NCBI RefSeq assembly: GCF_020149935.1
Contig: NZ_CP083757.1
Coordinates: forward strand, 1,116,001-1,180,000
DNA length: 64,000 nucleotides
Reading direction: 5' to 3'
Source of the DNA: Marinilongibacter aquaticus
GTDB taxonomy: Bacteria > Bacteroidota > Bacteroidia > Cytophagales > Spirosomataceae
The notes under the pieces are model-generated. The model was not told the origin of the DNA. It saw only the letters and a program-made list of their open reading frames with translations, and ran no database searches. The translations under genes and the position numbers were made by a program. Numbering within the stretch: position 1 is the first letter of the stretch; the number at the start of each line of letters is the position of its first letter. Of this stretch, positions 36,856 to 45,985 are shown one piece after another.

Positions 36856-37755
36856 CTATAAAATATAATACTTATTTACAGGCTCGGTCGGGAAAGGTTC
36901 AAGCTTTTTACCAAGCAATTCCATAATATCACTTTCAATATTTCTGGCTAAAGAGGTGACAGGAATGTCGGTAGGGACGTTTTCAAACGGGTCCTGCATG
37001 CGAAATGCTGCCTTTTCCAAAAAGAAGAACAATAAGGATACTATTATTAAAATGAAAAACTCAACCAGAAAGTGTTGTAACTTAAAAGCAACGGACAAAG
37101 AAAGAAAAATGACAAATAAATAGATGGAAGCATGAAGCCCCAACTTATAGATGGGCGGAAAAACAGTATTCTTTATTCGTTCACATTTACCCATGGAGGC
37201 GGTCAGTCTTTTCAGTGTATCCTCAAGCTGAATTTGTGAGAATTTGTCCAAATCACCGAATTGATAGAGTTTGCCAAGAGATGAATGCTGTAAAGACAGC
37301 AAGGCTAATGGTTTATTTTTGTAGTTTTTGACTGACTCGAAGTCTTTTGTTATGAGCTTTCTTTTCAAAACTTCTGTCGAATCCATTTTTCTTAATGACT
37401 GGCCCAGACAGTAACACCAGGCCATGTGTCTGGAGCTAATTGTCTGAATTTCACTGTTTTCCTTACCTAAGTACAGTTGCAGTTGCAATGTCAACGTTCG
37501 GGAATCATTGACAATTTCTCCCCAAATTTTTCTGGCTTCCCACCATCTTTCATAAGACTGATTTATCTTATAGGATAATAATATTGAAATAGCCACGCCT
37601 AATGTAGTAGCTATACTTATGGGAATATCTGACAAAAGAGAGCCTAAATGACTTGGAAGTATACCTGAAAGAAGGGCTATTAGTGAAACATAGATTAAGG
37701 GAATCTTTAGCTCTTTCAATAGATATAAAGGAGGAATTCGGCTTTTTATGATCAT
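36856..37755 (-). CDS. Bestrophin-family (RFP-TM/UPF0187) ion channel
   Basis: 299 residues. N-terminal helices (LIYVSLIALLSGILPSHL, ATTLGVAISILLSYKINQ) precede SYERWWEARKIWGEIVNDSR, the bestrophin signature. Two more helices lie near residues 205-250, and DPFENVPTDIPVTSLARNIE is near the C-terminus. Bacterial bestrophins form pentameric channels, some cation- and some anion-selective. Transcribed opposite to the desaturase gene. No regulator sites seen. Confidence 0.92.
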   Translation of the reverse strand: MIIKSRIPPLYLLKELKIPLIYVSLIALLSGILPSHLGSLLSDIPISIATTLGVAISILLSYKINQSYERWWEARKIWGEIVNDSRTLTLQLQLYLGKENSEIQTISSRHMAWCYCLGQSLRKMDSTEVLKRKLITKDFESVKNYKNKPLALLSLQHSSLGKLYQFGDLDKFSQIQLEDTLKRLTASMGKCERIKNTVFPPIYKLGLHASIYLFVIFLSLSVAFKLQHFLVEFFILIIVSLLFFFLEKAAFRMQDPFENVPTDIPVTSLARNIESDIMELLGKKLEPFPTEPVNKYYIL

Positions 37756-38376
37756 GGCTTTTTTTGTTTGATGTGAAGGAAATGATACCAGACTTTACGA
37801 AAGTTTGGAGGTAGTTTTCAGGCGTTCTTTCTGTTGCTCCTTAAACTTCCTTCTATCTCTTTTTGGGCTCATTCTGATGTTATTTTCCTGATATACCTAT
37901 GGCTGCATTCAGCTTAAACCAAAGCCATAAACGGAAACACCTGAAAAGTGTATGATAAACTATACCCAGTATTTAATGCTGAATCAGAATGATCTCTCAG
38001 AAGCCTCATTATTGCATTTCGAATACACTTTGTAACCGATAATGAGCGTCCTCTATCTTTAAGACAGAAACTAGTCTAATATAATTTCAATATTACAGTC
38101 TTTCATTCCTTCGTGGGTTCTTTTTCCTTACGGCGGCAGGCTTCTTTACTGTTATTGCCTTCAGCCCGGTAAGTGCATAGGCTTCTCATTGCTCAATAAA
38201 TAATCACACTAATCTTTTAAATGGCACTAATGTGATTTTTTTTTAGTTGTGATGTTGAGTTCTCATGTCTCAAACTTCACCTGGTTACTCTTTTGAATCT
38301 CCTTTTTCCAGGTAGCCAAAACACAGATGTCCTCGTTTTTTAAGCCTGATCCAAGTTTGCATTCTAAAGAAGGAAA
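37756..38376. other. 620-base intergenic region
   Basis: AT-rich, with only short frames in all phases. It separates the divergent bestrophin and AraC-type genes and so must contain their promoters. I see no strong palindrome or known RNA motif. Confidence 0.5.
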
Positions 38377-38937
38377 ATGAAATTACTCATTCAAAATATG
38401 GTAAGTCTTAGATGTAAACTGATGGTAAAATCAGAGTTGGACAAACTAGGCATTGCCTATCAATCTGTAGAGTTAGGAGAAGTTCAGTTAGCCGAACCTA
38501 TCACAGATACCCTAAAGAATAAGCTGAAAGAAGAATTGCATAAATCAGGCCTTGAACTCATGTTTGATAAGAAGGCCATTCTGATTGAGAAGATGATTAA
38601 CATTATCGTTGAAATGGTGCATTACTCCGATGAACAGCCAAACGTCAATTTCTCCACACTGCTTAGTGAAAAAATGAACCGGGATTACCATAAAATGGCA
38701 GAACTGTTTTCCAGAACCAAAGGTGTCACGGTAGAGCATTTTATTATTTTACACAAAATTGAAAAGGTGAAGGAACTCATCATCTATGATGATCTGAGTC
38801 TCACTGAAATTGCTTATAAAATGCACTATAGTAGTGTTGCTCACCTTTCAAGGCAATTTAAGCAGATAACTGGCCTTACTCCTTCCTTTTTTAAATCCCT
38901 TTCCAAAAAGAGCAGAAATAGCCTGGAAGATCTGTAA
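38377..38937 (+). CDS. AraC-type helix-turn-helix protein
   Basis: 186 residues. The N-terminal 60 (MVSLRCKLMVKSELDKLGIA, YQSVELGEVQL) have a ferredoxin-like beta pattern. The C-terminal AraC HTH shows YDDLSLTEIAYKMHYSSVAH, LSRQFKQITGLTPSFFKSLS. This short form is common near stress genes in Bacteroidota. It is the intact paralogue of the interrupted gene at 33284-33844, and the two bracket the desaturase-bestrophin segment. It probably regulates the BON gene downstream or the divergent bestrophin gene. Confidence 0.85.
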   Translation: MKLLIQNMVSLRCKLMVKSELDKLGIAYQSVELGEVQLAEPITDTLKNKLKEELHKSGLELMFDKKAILIEKMINIIVEMVHYSDEQPNVNFSTLLSEKMNRDYHKMAELFSRTKGVTVEHFIILHKIEKVKELIIYDDLSLTEIAYKMHYSSVAHLSRQFKQITGLTPSFFKSLSKKSRNSLEDL

Positions 38938-39057
38938 TTGAAAGGGTTGTACGCTTTTATTATATATCATCCAGCTCTAAATGTATAACATTTACCGTTA
39001 TACTCTTATGACCTTTGTGAGGTTAGGATAATGTATTCCCAACAAAGATATTTAACG

Positions 39058-39723
39058 ATGAAAACCAACGAAGGACTTCAAATTGATATTCAAAATTCCC
39101 TAAAATGGGAGCCTTTATTATATACTGCTCAAATAAGCGTAATGGTTCATGAAGGCTTAGCTACTCTACGCGGTATTGTGGATAGTTTTATTAAAAAGCG
39201 ACATGCGGAAAATACTGCTAAAAAGGTTTTTGGGGTAAAAGCTATTGTACAAAATATTGAAGTTAAGCTCCCTGCTGACCTTTCTAAAACAGATGGTGAT
39301 TTAGCCCGGGAAGTTTCATTAGCCCTGGAATCCAATGATTATCTGCCCCGGGATAAAGTGTCTGTAAAAGTGGAGAATGGCGATATTTCATTGGCAGGTA
39401 TATTGAACTGGCACTATCAGAAAGAAGAAGCAGGAGCTTTGGCCGGCAATCTTACGGGAGTGAGAAGTGTAACCAATAATATAGAGATAAGGCCGACTTT
39501 TCACAATTCCATTGAGCAAAAAGAGGTGGAAAATGCCATTGCCAGAAGCAGCCGGTGCGGGAATCCGAATAAAATAAATGTTTCAGTATGGGGAACTACG
39601 GTTACCCTTAACGGAAAGGTCAGTTTCTTGCATCAAAAAGAAGAGGCCGAACGTATTGCCTGGAACACACCCGGTATCGGGAATCTGTCAAATAAGCTGC
39701 TGGTATTTCCTGATAATGAGTAA
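39058..39723 (+). CDS. Protein with three BON domains
   Basis: About 221 residues from the ATG at 39058 (MKTNEGLQIDIQNSLKWEPL); the frame is open to 39031. Three repeats of about 70 residues each end in a G-V-x-x-(I/V)-x-N-x-(I/L) strand: FGVKAIVQNIEV, TGVRSVTNNIEI and PGIGNLSNKLLV. BON domains bind phospholipid or membranes. There is no signal peptide, as in the cytoplasmic Bacteroidota group induced by stress. Confidence 0.9.
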   Translation: MKTNEGLQIDIQNSLKWEPLLYTAQISVMVHEGLATLRGIVDSFIKKRHAENTAKKVFGVKAIVQNIEVKLPADLSKTDGDLAREVSLALESNDYLPRDKVSVKVENGDISLAGILNWHYQKEEAGALAGNLTGVRSVTNNIEIRPTFHNSIEQKEVENAIARSSRCGNPNKINVSVWGTTVTLNGKVSFLHQKEEAERIAWNTPGIGNLSNKLLVFPDNE

Positions 39724-39913
39724 GGTGATAGATGATTTTTTTAAATGGTGGGGATTTCCCCGCTATTTAATTTCTATCGCTTTTACCCACATTAATTTCA
39801 ATCGGCCAATCCAGGATGAATTATGGAAAAGCTAAAGAGTAAGGTATCCATAATCCTATGAAACAGTTAGGATTGCGGCAAACGATGGAGCCTTACATAA
39901 ATATTTTAGGACA

Positions 39914-40319
39914 ATGAATTCCAGTAACGAACTCGAAAAAGGTATGGCCCATATTATCATAGAGATAATTGAATACGTCCCCAATGCCGTGGTTAGTAAG
40001 ACAATTATCAAAAAAACAACAGGGAATGTAACCGCCACCTCTATGGCTATTGGTGAGGAATTGGGTAAAAAAAACAAGGCCATTTGACACCTACGTACAG
40101 ATTATCGATGGTGCCGCGGTGGTCATAATTGAAGATCTAAGCATTTCCCTGAAACTTGGGGAGGGTATCATCATACCCGCTCACTACAAACGCAGTTTTA
40201 CCGCAAATGAGCAGTTCAAAATGATAACCACCGTAATCAAAAGTGGATATGAAGATAGGGCTGATCAAAAGGAAGGAAATGATGTGAGAATCCATGAAGA
40301 TGGTAGGAGCAGGCAATAA
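39914..40319 (+). pseudogene. Cupin-domain protein with a frameshift in an A8 tract
   Basis: The first frame (from the ATG at 39914) reads MNSSNELEKGMAHIIIEIIE to VTATSMAIGEELGKK and stops shortly after. The next frame gives TRPFDTYVQIIDGAAVVIIE, GEGIIIPAHYKRSFTANEQF and runs to 40319. The junction is a run of eight A (40067-40074); seven would keep the frame. The fused protein matches small single-domain cupins. Reversible slippage, decay or a homopolymer sequencing error are all possible. Confidence 0.82.
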
Positions 40320-40375
40320 TTCCGTTTTGAAGTTCAAAAGACAGATTAAATAAATAACATTTAAAAAGAAACGAA

Positions 40376-40504
40376 ATGTCCAAAGAGAGCAATTCAAAAA
40401 AGAAATCAGACAAGACCAGTCCGTCTAAAACTCCTAAAGAGAAAAAGGCGGCAAAAGCACTGAAAAAACAGGAGAAAATAAACTCCAATAAGCTGATTTT
40501 ATAA
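40376..40504 (+). CDS. Small lysine-rich protein, 42 residues
   Basis: MSKESNSKKKSDKTSPSKTP followed by KEKKAAKALKKQEK. Two bases separate its stop from the next gene's ATG, which supports translation. Similar basic small proteins occur in Bacteroidota stress operons; function unknown, possibly nucleic-acid-associated. Confidence 0.6.
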   Translation: MSKESNSKKKSDKTSPSKTPKEKKAAKALKKQEKINSNKLIL

Positions 40505-40506
40505 AT

Positions 40507-41541
40507 ATGATCAGTGTAAAGAAGCTTGGAATCTTACTAAAAAAAACCCCCCTTGGGTTTGAGAATGAAGGGGTTATGAACCCGGCCGTTATTCATACAG
40601 CAGGTGCCATCCACCTATTTTACAGAGCCGTCACAAAGGACAATTATTCCACGATTGGGTATTGCAGGCTGTCATCACCCGTGCAGGTAGAAAGCAGGAA
40701 TACACTCCCGCTTTTATTTCCGCAGGCGGCCTATGAATTTCAGGGTTTGGAAGATCCAAGAATTGTACAAATCGAAGGGATTTTCTATCTAACCTACACC
40801 GCCTACGATGGTCAGAATGCCTTGGGGGCATTGGCCACTTCCAGCGACCTGATAAACTGGCAAAAAGCAGGAATTATAGTTCCAAAGTTGACCTACCCGG
40901 AGTTTAAGCATTTCATTGAGTCCGAAAGTACCGTAAAGCAGAAGTACACACGTTTTAATCAATATCGAAGAAATAGTAACAAGCAGGAGGGGAAAGAACT
41001 GCTTTGGGATAAAAATCTGGTGTTCTTTCCCCGGAAAATTGACGGTAAGTTCTATTTTCTTCACCGTATCAAACCTGATATACAACTGGTAGGGGGAATT
41101 GAAAATCTGGAAGATCTCCATATTGAATACTGGCAAAGCTACTTTTTAAACTTTCAGAATAACATCGCTTTATCGCCCAAATACCACCATGAAATAAGCT
41201 ACATAGGTGGTGGATGCCCTCCCATTGAAACCGAGGCTGGCTGGCTGCTCATTTATCATGGTGTACATGATACGGCAGAGGGTTATGTGTATTCTGCCTG
41301 CGTGGCTCTTTTGGATTTGGATAACCCTCTGAAAGAAATTGCCCGCTTGCCCTACCCACTTTTTTCCCCTGAAGAAGAGTGGGAGCTGAAAGGCGAGGTG
41401 AATAATGTGTGTTTTCCATCCGGTACCATTGTAGAGGATGACACCCTTTATGTTTATTACGGAGCTGCAGATGAACGAATTGCCGTGGCTTCGCTGAGCA
41501 TGAGTGAATTGTTAAATGAATTAAAATTAAACACTTTTTGA
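40507..41541 (+). CDS. GH130-family glycoside phosphorylase/hydrolase
   Basis: 344 residues with the five-bladed beta-propeller pattern of GH130: ENEGVMNPAVIHTAGAIHLF, FQGLEDPRIVQIEGIFYLTY (catalytic-region aspartate in EDPR), YIGGGCPPIETEAGWLLIYH and VCFPSGTIVEDDTLYVYYGA. GH130 enzymes phosphorolyse or hydrolyse beta-mannosides. There is no signal peptide, so it acts on intracellular oligosaccharides. It is followed 11 bases later by the large glycosyltransferase gene, a pairing suggesting joint synthesis and turnover of a mannose-containing polymer. Confidence 0.9.
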   Translation: MISVKKLGILLKKTPLGFENEGVMNPAVIHTAGAIHLFYRAVTKDNYSTIGYCRLSSPVQVESRNTLPLLFPQAAYEFQGLEDPRIVQIEGIFYLTYTAYDGQNALGALATSSDLINWQKAGIIVPKLTYPEFKHFIESESTVKQKYTRFNQYRRNSNKQEGKELLWDKNLVFFPRKIDGKFYFLHRIKPDIQLVGGIENLEDLHIEYWQSYFLNFQNNIALSPKYHHEISYIGGGCPPIETEAGWLLIYHGVHDTAEGYVYSACVALLDLDNPLKEIARLPYPLFSPEEEWELKGEVNNVCFPSGTIVEDDTLYVYYGAADERIAVASLSMSELLNELKLNTF

Positions 41542-41552
41542 CCCAATAACTT

Positions 41553-43964
41553 ATGACGGACTTAGTATTACGTAAGAGCAGCGTAGGGACTGATCTTCAG
41601 AAAATCAACCCTAAGCTTTTGTCTGTCCTTCATACCACAAAGGACGTGGCAATGGAAGCCCTGCCCGAGGTTTTGTTCCTTACCACTTTTCCTCCCAGGC
41701 AATGTGGCATAGCTACTTATTCAAAAGATTTGATAGATGCTCTGGAAAAGCAATTCAAAAGTTCTTTCAATTGCACTGTTTGTGCTTTGGAATCTATGAA
41801 TGAGCAGCATAGATATGGCCGGTTACCCAAATACATTTTAAATACTGATCACAGAAATGCTTTTGCAAAGACTGCATTCAAAATCAATAATGATGAAAAT
41901 ATAAAGTTGGTGGTTATCCAGCATGAGTTCGGCTTTTTTGCTCAAAGGAAGACCGGGTTCCTGTCTTTTTTAGAAGCAATTCGCAAGCCCATTGTTTTAG
42001 TTTTTCATACTGTCTTGCCTTCTCCTTCTCCTGAACTCATAGCAGAGGTAAACGAAATGGCAGTTTTGGCCACCAAAGTTATAGTTATGACCGCCCACGC
42101 TGCCAATATTTTATTGATGGAGTATAATTTATCTAATGATAAAATAAATATTATTCCTCACGGAACCCACCTGGTGCCCCCATTGGATAAAGAAAGGGCT
42201 AAGAGCCACTATGATTTATCTGAAAGGAAAGTGTTATCTACGTTTGGTTTGTTAGGCTCCAGTAAGAGTATAGAAACTACGCTGGATGCCTTGCCGGCTA
42301 TAATCAAAGTACACCCGGAAACCCTGTTTCTGGTGCTCGGTAAAACTCACCCTACGGTTTGTCTGCAAGAAGGCGAGCAATATAGGGAAATGCTGGAAGC
42401 TAAAGTAAAAGAAATGGGACTTGAGAAACATGTACGTTTTGTTAATGAATACCTACCGCTGCCCATACTTCTGGAGTATCTGCAGCTGACAGACATTTAT
42501 CTTTTTACATCAAAAGACCCCAATCAGGCCGTTAGCGGCACCTTTTCCTATGCTGTAAGCTCCGGATGCCCCGTGATTTCCACGCCTATTCCACATGCCA
42601 AAGAAGTTTTAGACCAAAACAAGGGCCTGATCATCGATTTCGAAAATCATTCCCAGCTGGCCGATGCTGTTATTTCACTCCTTAGCAATGAACCCTTAAG
42701 GAAAGAGATTTCATCCATCAGTTTTCACAAAATGGCCTCTACGGCGTGGCAGAATTCGGCCGTTGCTCATGCTTTGCTTTTTGAAGATTTGACAGAAAAT
42801 GTCTTCCCCTTAAATTTTAAAACTCCTGACTTTAATCTGAATCATCTGAAATTGATGACTACCTCTTTTGGCATGATCCAGTTTGCCAAGATTTCGGTTC
42901 CAGACATTCATTCAGGTTATACACTGGATGATAATGCCAGAGCTCTTATAGCCACATGTCAGTATTACGAGATGTTCAGAAATACTGATGTTTTGGAGTT
43001 AATAACTACCTATCTGCACTTCATAAAACACTGTTTTAAGGCTAATGGTAAATTTCTGAATTACGTGAACGAGCAAAAAGAATTTACTGACCAGAACTAT
43101 GTAGAAAACCTAGAGGATAGTAACGGTAGAGCTATTTGGGCTCTCGGCTATGTGATTTCTATGGGGGAAGTTTTACCATCAAAACTGGTATTTGAGGCAG
43201 CTATTTTGCTTGAAAAAGCGTTGCCTGAAATGGAAAAGATTCATTCTCCCCGGGCAATGTCTTTTATTATCAAAGGCTTGTATTATCAAAATAAAATGGA
43301 GAACCTACCTATTTTGCAAACATTGGCAAACCGAATGGTTCAGATGTACAAACGTAAAAATACTACCGGGTGGCACTGGTTTGAAAATTATCTTACATAC
43401 GGAAACAGCGTACTGCCTGAAGCAATGCTGTGTGCTTATTTACGTACTGATAATGAGGAGTATAAGATTATTGCACAGGAAAGCTTTGGTTTCTTGCTTT
43501 CTAAAACCTTCCTGAACAGTAAAATCAAGGTGATAAGTAATGACGGGTGGCTGATTAAGGATAAAAATTCCAAATCCAAAGCCGGAGGTGAACAGCCCAT
43601 AGATGTGGCTTATACCATTAAGACTTTAGAGAAGTTTTATAGGGTATTCAAAACAAAAAATTACCTCGAAAAGGCCAGAATTGCATTTCAATGGTTTCTG
43701 GGAGACAATCACCAGAATCAAATCGTATATAACCCGTGCACAGGCGGCTGTTATGATGGTTTGGAAGAGCATTATGTTAACCTGAATCAGGGTGCGGAAT
43801 CAACTTTAAGTTATCTGATTGCCAGATTAGCCATAGAGAATCTGCAATTTTCAGATCAAAAGGCACTATACGAGGAGGTGAAGGAACCAAAAATGGAGTT
43901 GAAATCAAGACCCGTCATTGGTATTCGAACAACGGTGAAAAGGCCGCCAGACATAACTTTATAG
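41553..43964 (+). CDS. Two-domain glycosyltransferase (GT4-like) with C-terminal alpha-toroid
   Basis: 803 residues. Residues about 35-400 are GT-B fold: FLTTFPPRQCGIATYSKDLI, INIIPHGTHLVPPLDKERAK and the donor site PNQAVSGTFSYAVSSGCPVI. Residues about 420-770 look like an alpha/alpha-toroid domain (DIHSGYTLDDNARALIATCQ, NLEDSNGRAIWALGYVISMG, GGEQPIDVAYTIKTLEKFYR), as in six-hairpin glycosidases. Such fusions sit beside GH130 genes in Bacteroidota. The substrate is probably a cytoplasmic mannan-like or storage oligosaccharide; that is inference. Confidence 0.87.
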   Translation: MTDLVLRKSSVGTDLQKINPKLLSVLHTTKDVAMEALPEVLFLTTFPPRQCGIATYSKDLIDALEKQFKSSFNCTVCALESMNEQHRYGRLPKYILNTDHRNAFAKTAFKINNDENIKLVVIQHEFGFFAQRKTGFLSFLEAIRKPIVLVFHTVLPSPSPELIAEVNEMAVLATKVIVMTAHAANILLMEYNLSNDKINIIPHGTHLVPPLDKERAKSHYDLSERKVLSTFGLLGSSKSIETTLDALPAIIKVHPETLFLVLGKTHPTVCLQEGEQYREMLEAKVKEMGLEKHVRFVNEYLPLPILLEYLQLTDIYLFTSKDPNQAVSGTFSYAVSSGCPVISTPIPHAKEVLDQNKGLIIDFENHSQLADAVISLLSNEPLRKEISSISFHKMASTAWQNSAVAHALLFEDLTENVFPLNFKTPDFNLNHLKLMTTSFGMIQFAKISVPDIHSGYTLDDNARALIATCQYYEMFRNTDVLELITTYLHFIKHCFKANGKFLNYVNEQKEFTDQNYVENLEDSNGRAIWALGYVISMGEVLPSKLVFEAAILLEKALPEMEKIHSPRAMSFIIKGLYYQNKMENLPILQTLANRMVQMYKRKNTTGWHWFENYLTYGNSVLPEAMLCAYLRTDNEEYKIIAQESFGFLLSKTFLNSKIKVISNDGWLIKDKNSKSKAGGEQPIDVAYTIKTLEKFYRVFKTKNYLEKARIAFQWFLGDNHQNQIVYNPCTGGCYDGLEEHYVNLNQGAESTLSYLIARLAIENLQFSDQKALYEEVKEPKMELKSRPVIGIRTTVKRPPDITL

Positions 43965-44095
43965 CCATGAAATATTTTTAACGCAAAGGGGCTGACAGTC
44001 GGATATGCGGTGCGAATGTCAATATTTCGAAAAAATCGAAACATTTAATTCATAAAACCAAAAAAGGTTTAGAGCAGAATATAATTGATATAATC

Positions 44096-44262
44096 ATGAC
44101 CATTCATACCTCATACCCGGAATTGTCTAAATACCTTATAATGATTCGGAGTTGAATGATACAGATCTGGATAGAAAAAGCCTGAAGGAGTACTACAATT
44201 CAGCAAACGAGTATTCTAAAACGCATCTTACGAAGCATAACCAACTTGTATTTACTGATTAG
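44096..44262 (+). pseudogene. Small stress-cluster protein, frameshifted
   Basis: The ATG at 44096 gives M-T-I-H-T-S-Y-P-E-L-S-K-Y-L and soon stops. The adjacent frame reads NDSELNDTDLDRKSLKEYYN then SANEYSKTHLTKHNQ to a TAG at 44260-44262. Together they resemble a 50-60-residue helical protein seen next to HPF genes in this phylum. Evidence is limited by its size. Confidence 0.45.
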
Positions 44263-44359
44263 AGTGAGCTCCGAATCAGGCCGTAATAAAATTATTGATG
44301 CGACTGACTATGTAATTGACGCCAAAGTTTGTAATCGAGTAAATTAAAAGAAAATTCTT

Positions 44360-44672
44360 ATGAAAATTCAATATAATACAGACAAAACCATTAATGGTGA
44401 TGAGAGACATGAAGATTTTTTTACGTCAGAAATAGGCAGAGAACTGCATCGGTTTGAATCTCACATCACCAGAATAGAGGCTCATTTATCGGATCAGAAT
44501 GGCAATAAAGAAAGTTCCAATGATATTTTGTGTACCCTTGAGGCCGGAATAAAAGGTATGCAGCCCATTGCTGTTACCTGTCAGGCAGATACTACAAGTA
44601 AGGCCGATCCGGATAATTACCAAACTGAAAGCTTCTCTGGATACAATAATCGGACGCAGACAAAATCATTAA
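44360..44672 (+). pseudogene. HPF/RaiA-family ribosome hibernation protein, frameshifted
   Basis: MKIQYNTDKTINGDERHEDF, HRFESHITRIEAHLSDQNGN and MQPIAVTCQADTTSKA are a clear HPF/RaiA-type match. After about 44610 the frame becomes unrelated, while the neighbouring frame restores I-T-K-L-K-A-S-L-D-T-I-I-G-R with a stop at 44670-44672, the expected domain end. A one-base insertion near 44605-44615 explains it. The normal protein would bind the ribosome decoding region in stationary phase. Confidence 0.85.
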
Positions 44673-44977
44673 CCTATCAAATCATAAAAGCTCTTGGCAA
44701 CATTTCATGTCACGGGAAGGGATATTATCTTGTGCTATGTTTTTAATCTTTTAAATTTTGCATCCTTTAAAATTGCCCGGTCAAAAATTAAAAAGATAAT
44801 GGGATACACGCACTTAACAAGTGTTAACTCAGGAAAATTAATTTTGAAAGAGCTTAGGTCACACCATCAGGAGTTAACATGATAGCATATTGCCTGGTAG
44901 CGTTATTGAAAAACACCAAGGATTTTATATAAAAATAGTTCATATCTATCATCTTCCATTTTTAAACAATCAATAAT

Positions 44978-45403
44978 ATGAAAAAAGTAATCATATAAAT
45001 TCGCAGCTTTGGCTCAAATTATGGCCGCATTGGCCCTGATTTCGCTCATATCTTGCACAGATAAAATGATTTTCGTGAGTTCGGACGTTATACCCGCGGC
45101 AACCGGCTCGGTCAGCTTAAAAAGTGATGGTAATGACAACCACACCATTAAAATAGATGTAAACTTTTTGGCACCTTTAGCCTCGCTAAATCCTGCTTAT
45201 AAAACCTATATGGTTTGGATGGTAACCAAAAGCAAAGAAACCCAAAATATAGGTCAGCTTAAAAGTAGTACAAGTGTACTTTCAAAAGCGTTAAAAGGCT
45301 CATTGAATGCAGTTTCTTAGTTTAAGCCAGACTCTTTTTTTATCACAGCAGAAAAAAAGGTAATGTAGAATACCCGGGAATGATGGTAATAAGTATGCAA
45401 TAG
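44978..45403 (+). pseudogene. Lipoprotein-like gene with three lesions
   Basis: M-K-K-V-I-I is followed by a frame change into KFAALAQIMAALALISLISC, a lipoprotein signal with cysteine. The mature part (VIPAATGSVSLKSDGNDNHT, PAYKTYMVWMVTKSKETQNI) reaches a TAG after LKGSLNAVS at 45318-45320. The same frame continues F-K-P-D-S-F-F-I-T-A-E, then another shift gives K-G-N-V-E-Y-P-G-M-M-V-I and a TAG at 45401-45403. Function of the ancestor is unknown. Confidence 0.75.
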
Positions 45404-45423
45404 GATTATAATTCAACCCATTG

Positions 45424-45500
45424 GTTAATTGGAAAGTAGCTGGTTTTATCAAGACTATCTTGTAATCAGTAGGTCATTGGTTCGATCCCGATAGGGGGCT
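45424..45500 (+). tRNA. tRNA-Thr(TGT)-like relic
   Basis: CTTGTAATC gives a TGT anticodon loop, followed by a good T arm (ATTGG, TTCGATC, CCGAT) and the acceptor 3' strand GGGGGCTC. The anticodon stem is broken (ACTAT against TCAGT), the D arm is poor and no GAGCCCCC 5' strand is present, so it is not a working tRNA. It may be the 3' half left by an element that integrated at a threonine tRNA gene. Confidence 0.55.
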
Positions 45501-45501
45501 C

Positions 45502-45750
45502 TTGCAAATGAAGGAGTTACAGAAGTCTGGTTCATTTTTCTTTCTACTTACATGTTTTTACGGTTTGATTTCTTCAGCATCAACATATTGGAAGCCTAAA
45601 ATACCCTATACACATGAATTAGTTACTTCAAAGGTGGAAGAGTCTATCAAATTAAACCACTTAGGTTGGGTAAAAGTGAACAGGGTAAATGATATGCTTA
45701 AAGGTAGTTCGCTTGTTGGTTATGATGTCGGGCAAGTTGATCAGATTTAA
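45502..45750 (+). CDS. Possible uncharacterised protein, 82 residues
   Basis: Begins MQMKELQKSGSFFFLLTCFY with a hydrophobic N-terminus that might be a signal peptide, then SKVEESIKLNHLGWVKVNRV. It starts directly after the tRNA relic. No family recognised; it could be part of a larger lost gene. Confidence 0.35.
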   Translation: MQMKELQKSGSFFFLLTCFYGLISSASTYWKPKIPYTHELVTSKVEESIKLNHLGWVKVNRVNDMLKGSSLVGYDVGQVDQI

Positions 45751-45985
45751 AAAGGCTCACTTTTTCCGACCAGTTATGCCTACTTTAACTCGACTTAGAT
45801 GGTATACTATAATCGTTATTTAAACGTAAACCACTATTGTTAAATATTACAAATTCTAGTCTCAGCTTTGAATTTCCAGAGTATTTAATGCACGATATTT
45901 AGTCAAATAAATCTTATTGTTCAGGCCTCAATTAAGAGGAACTTGATTAGCCAAAGAAATGGCAGCTTAGCAACAGGCTCAGATA

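Noticed and set aside
45424-45500. A functional tRNA-Thr gene
   Set aside because: The 5' acceptor strand is missing, the D arm is poor and two anticodon-stem pairs are broken, so I list it only as a relic.
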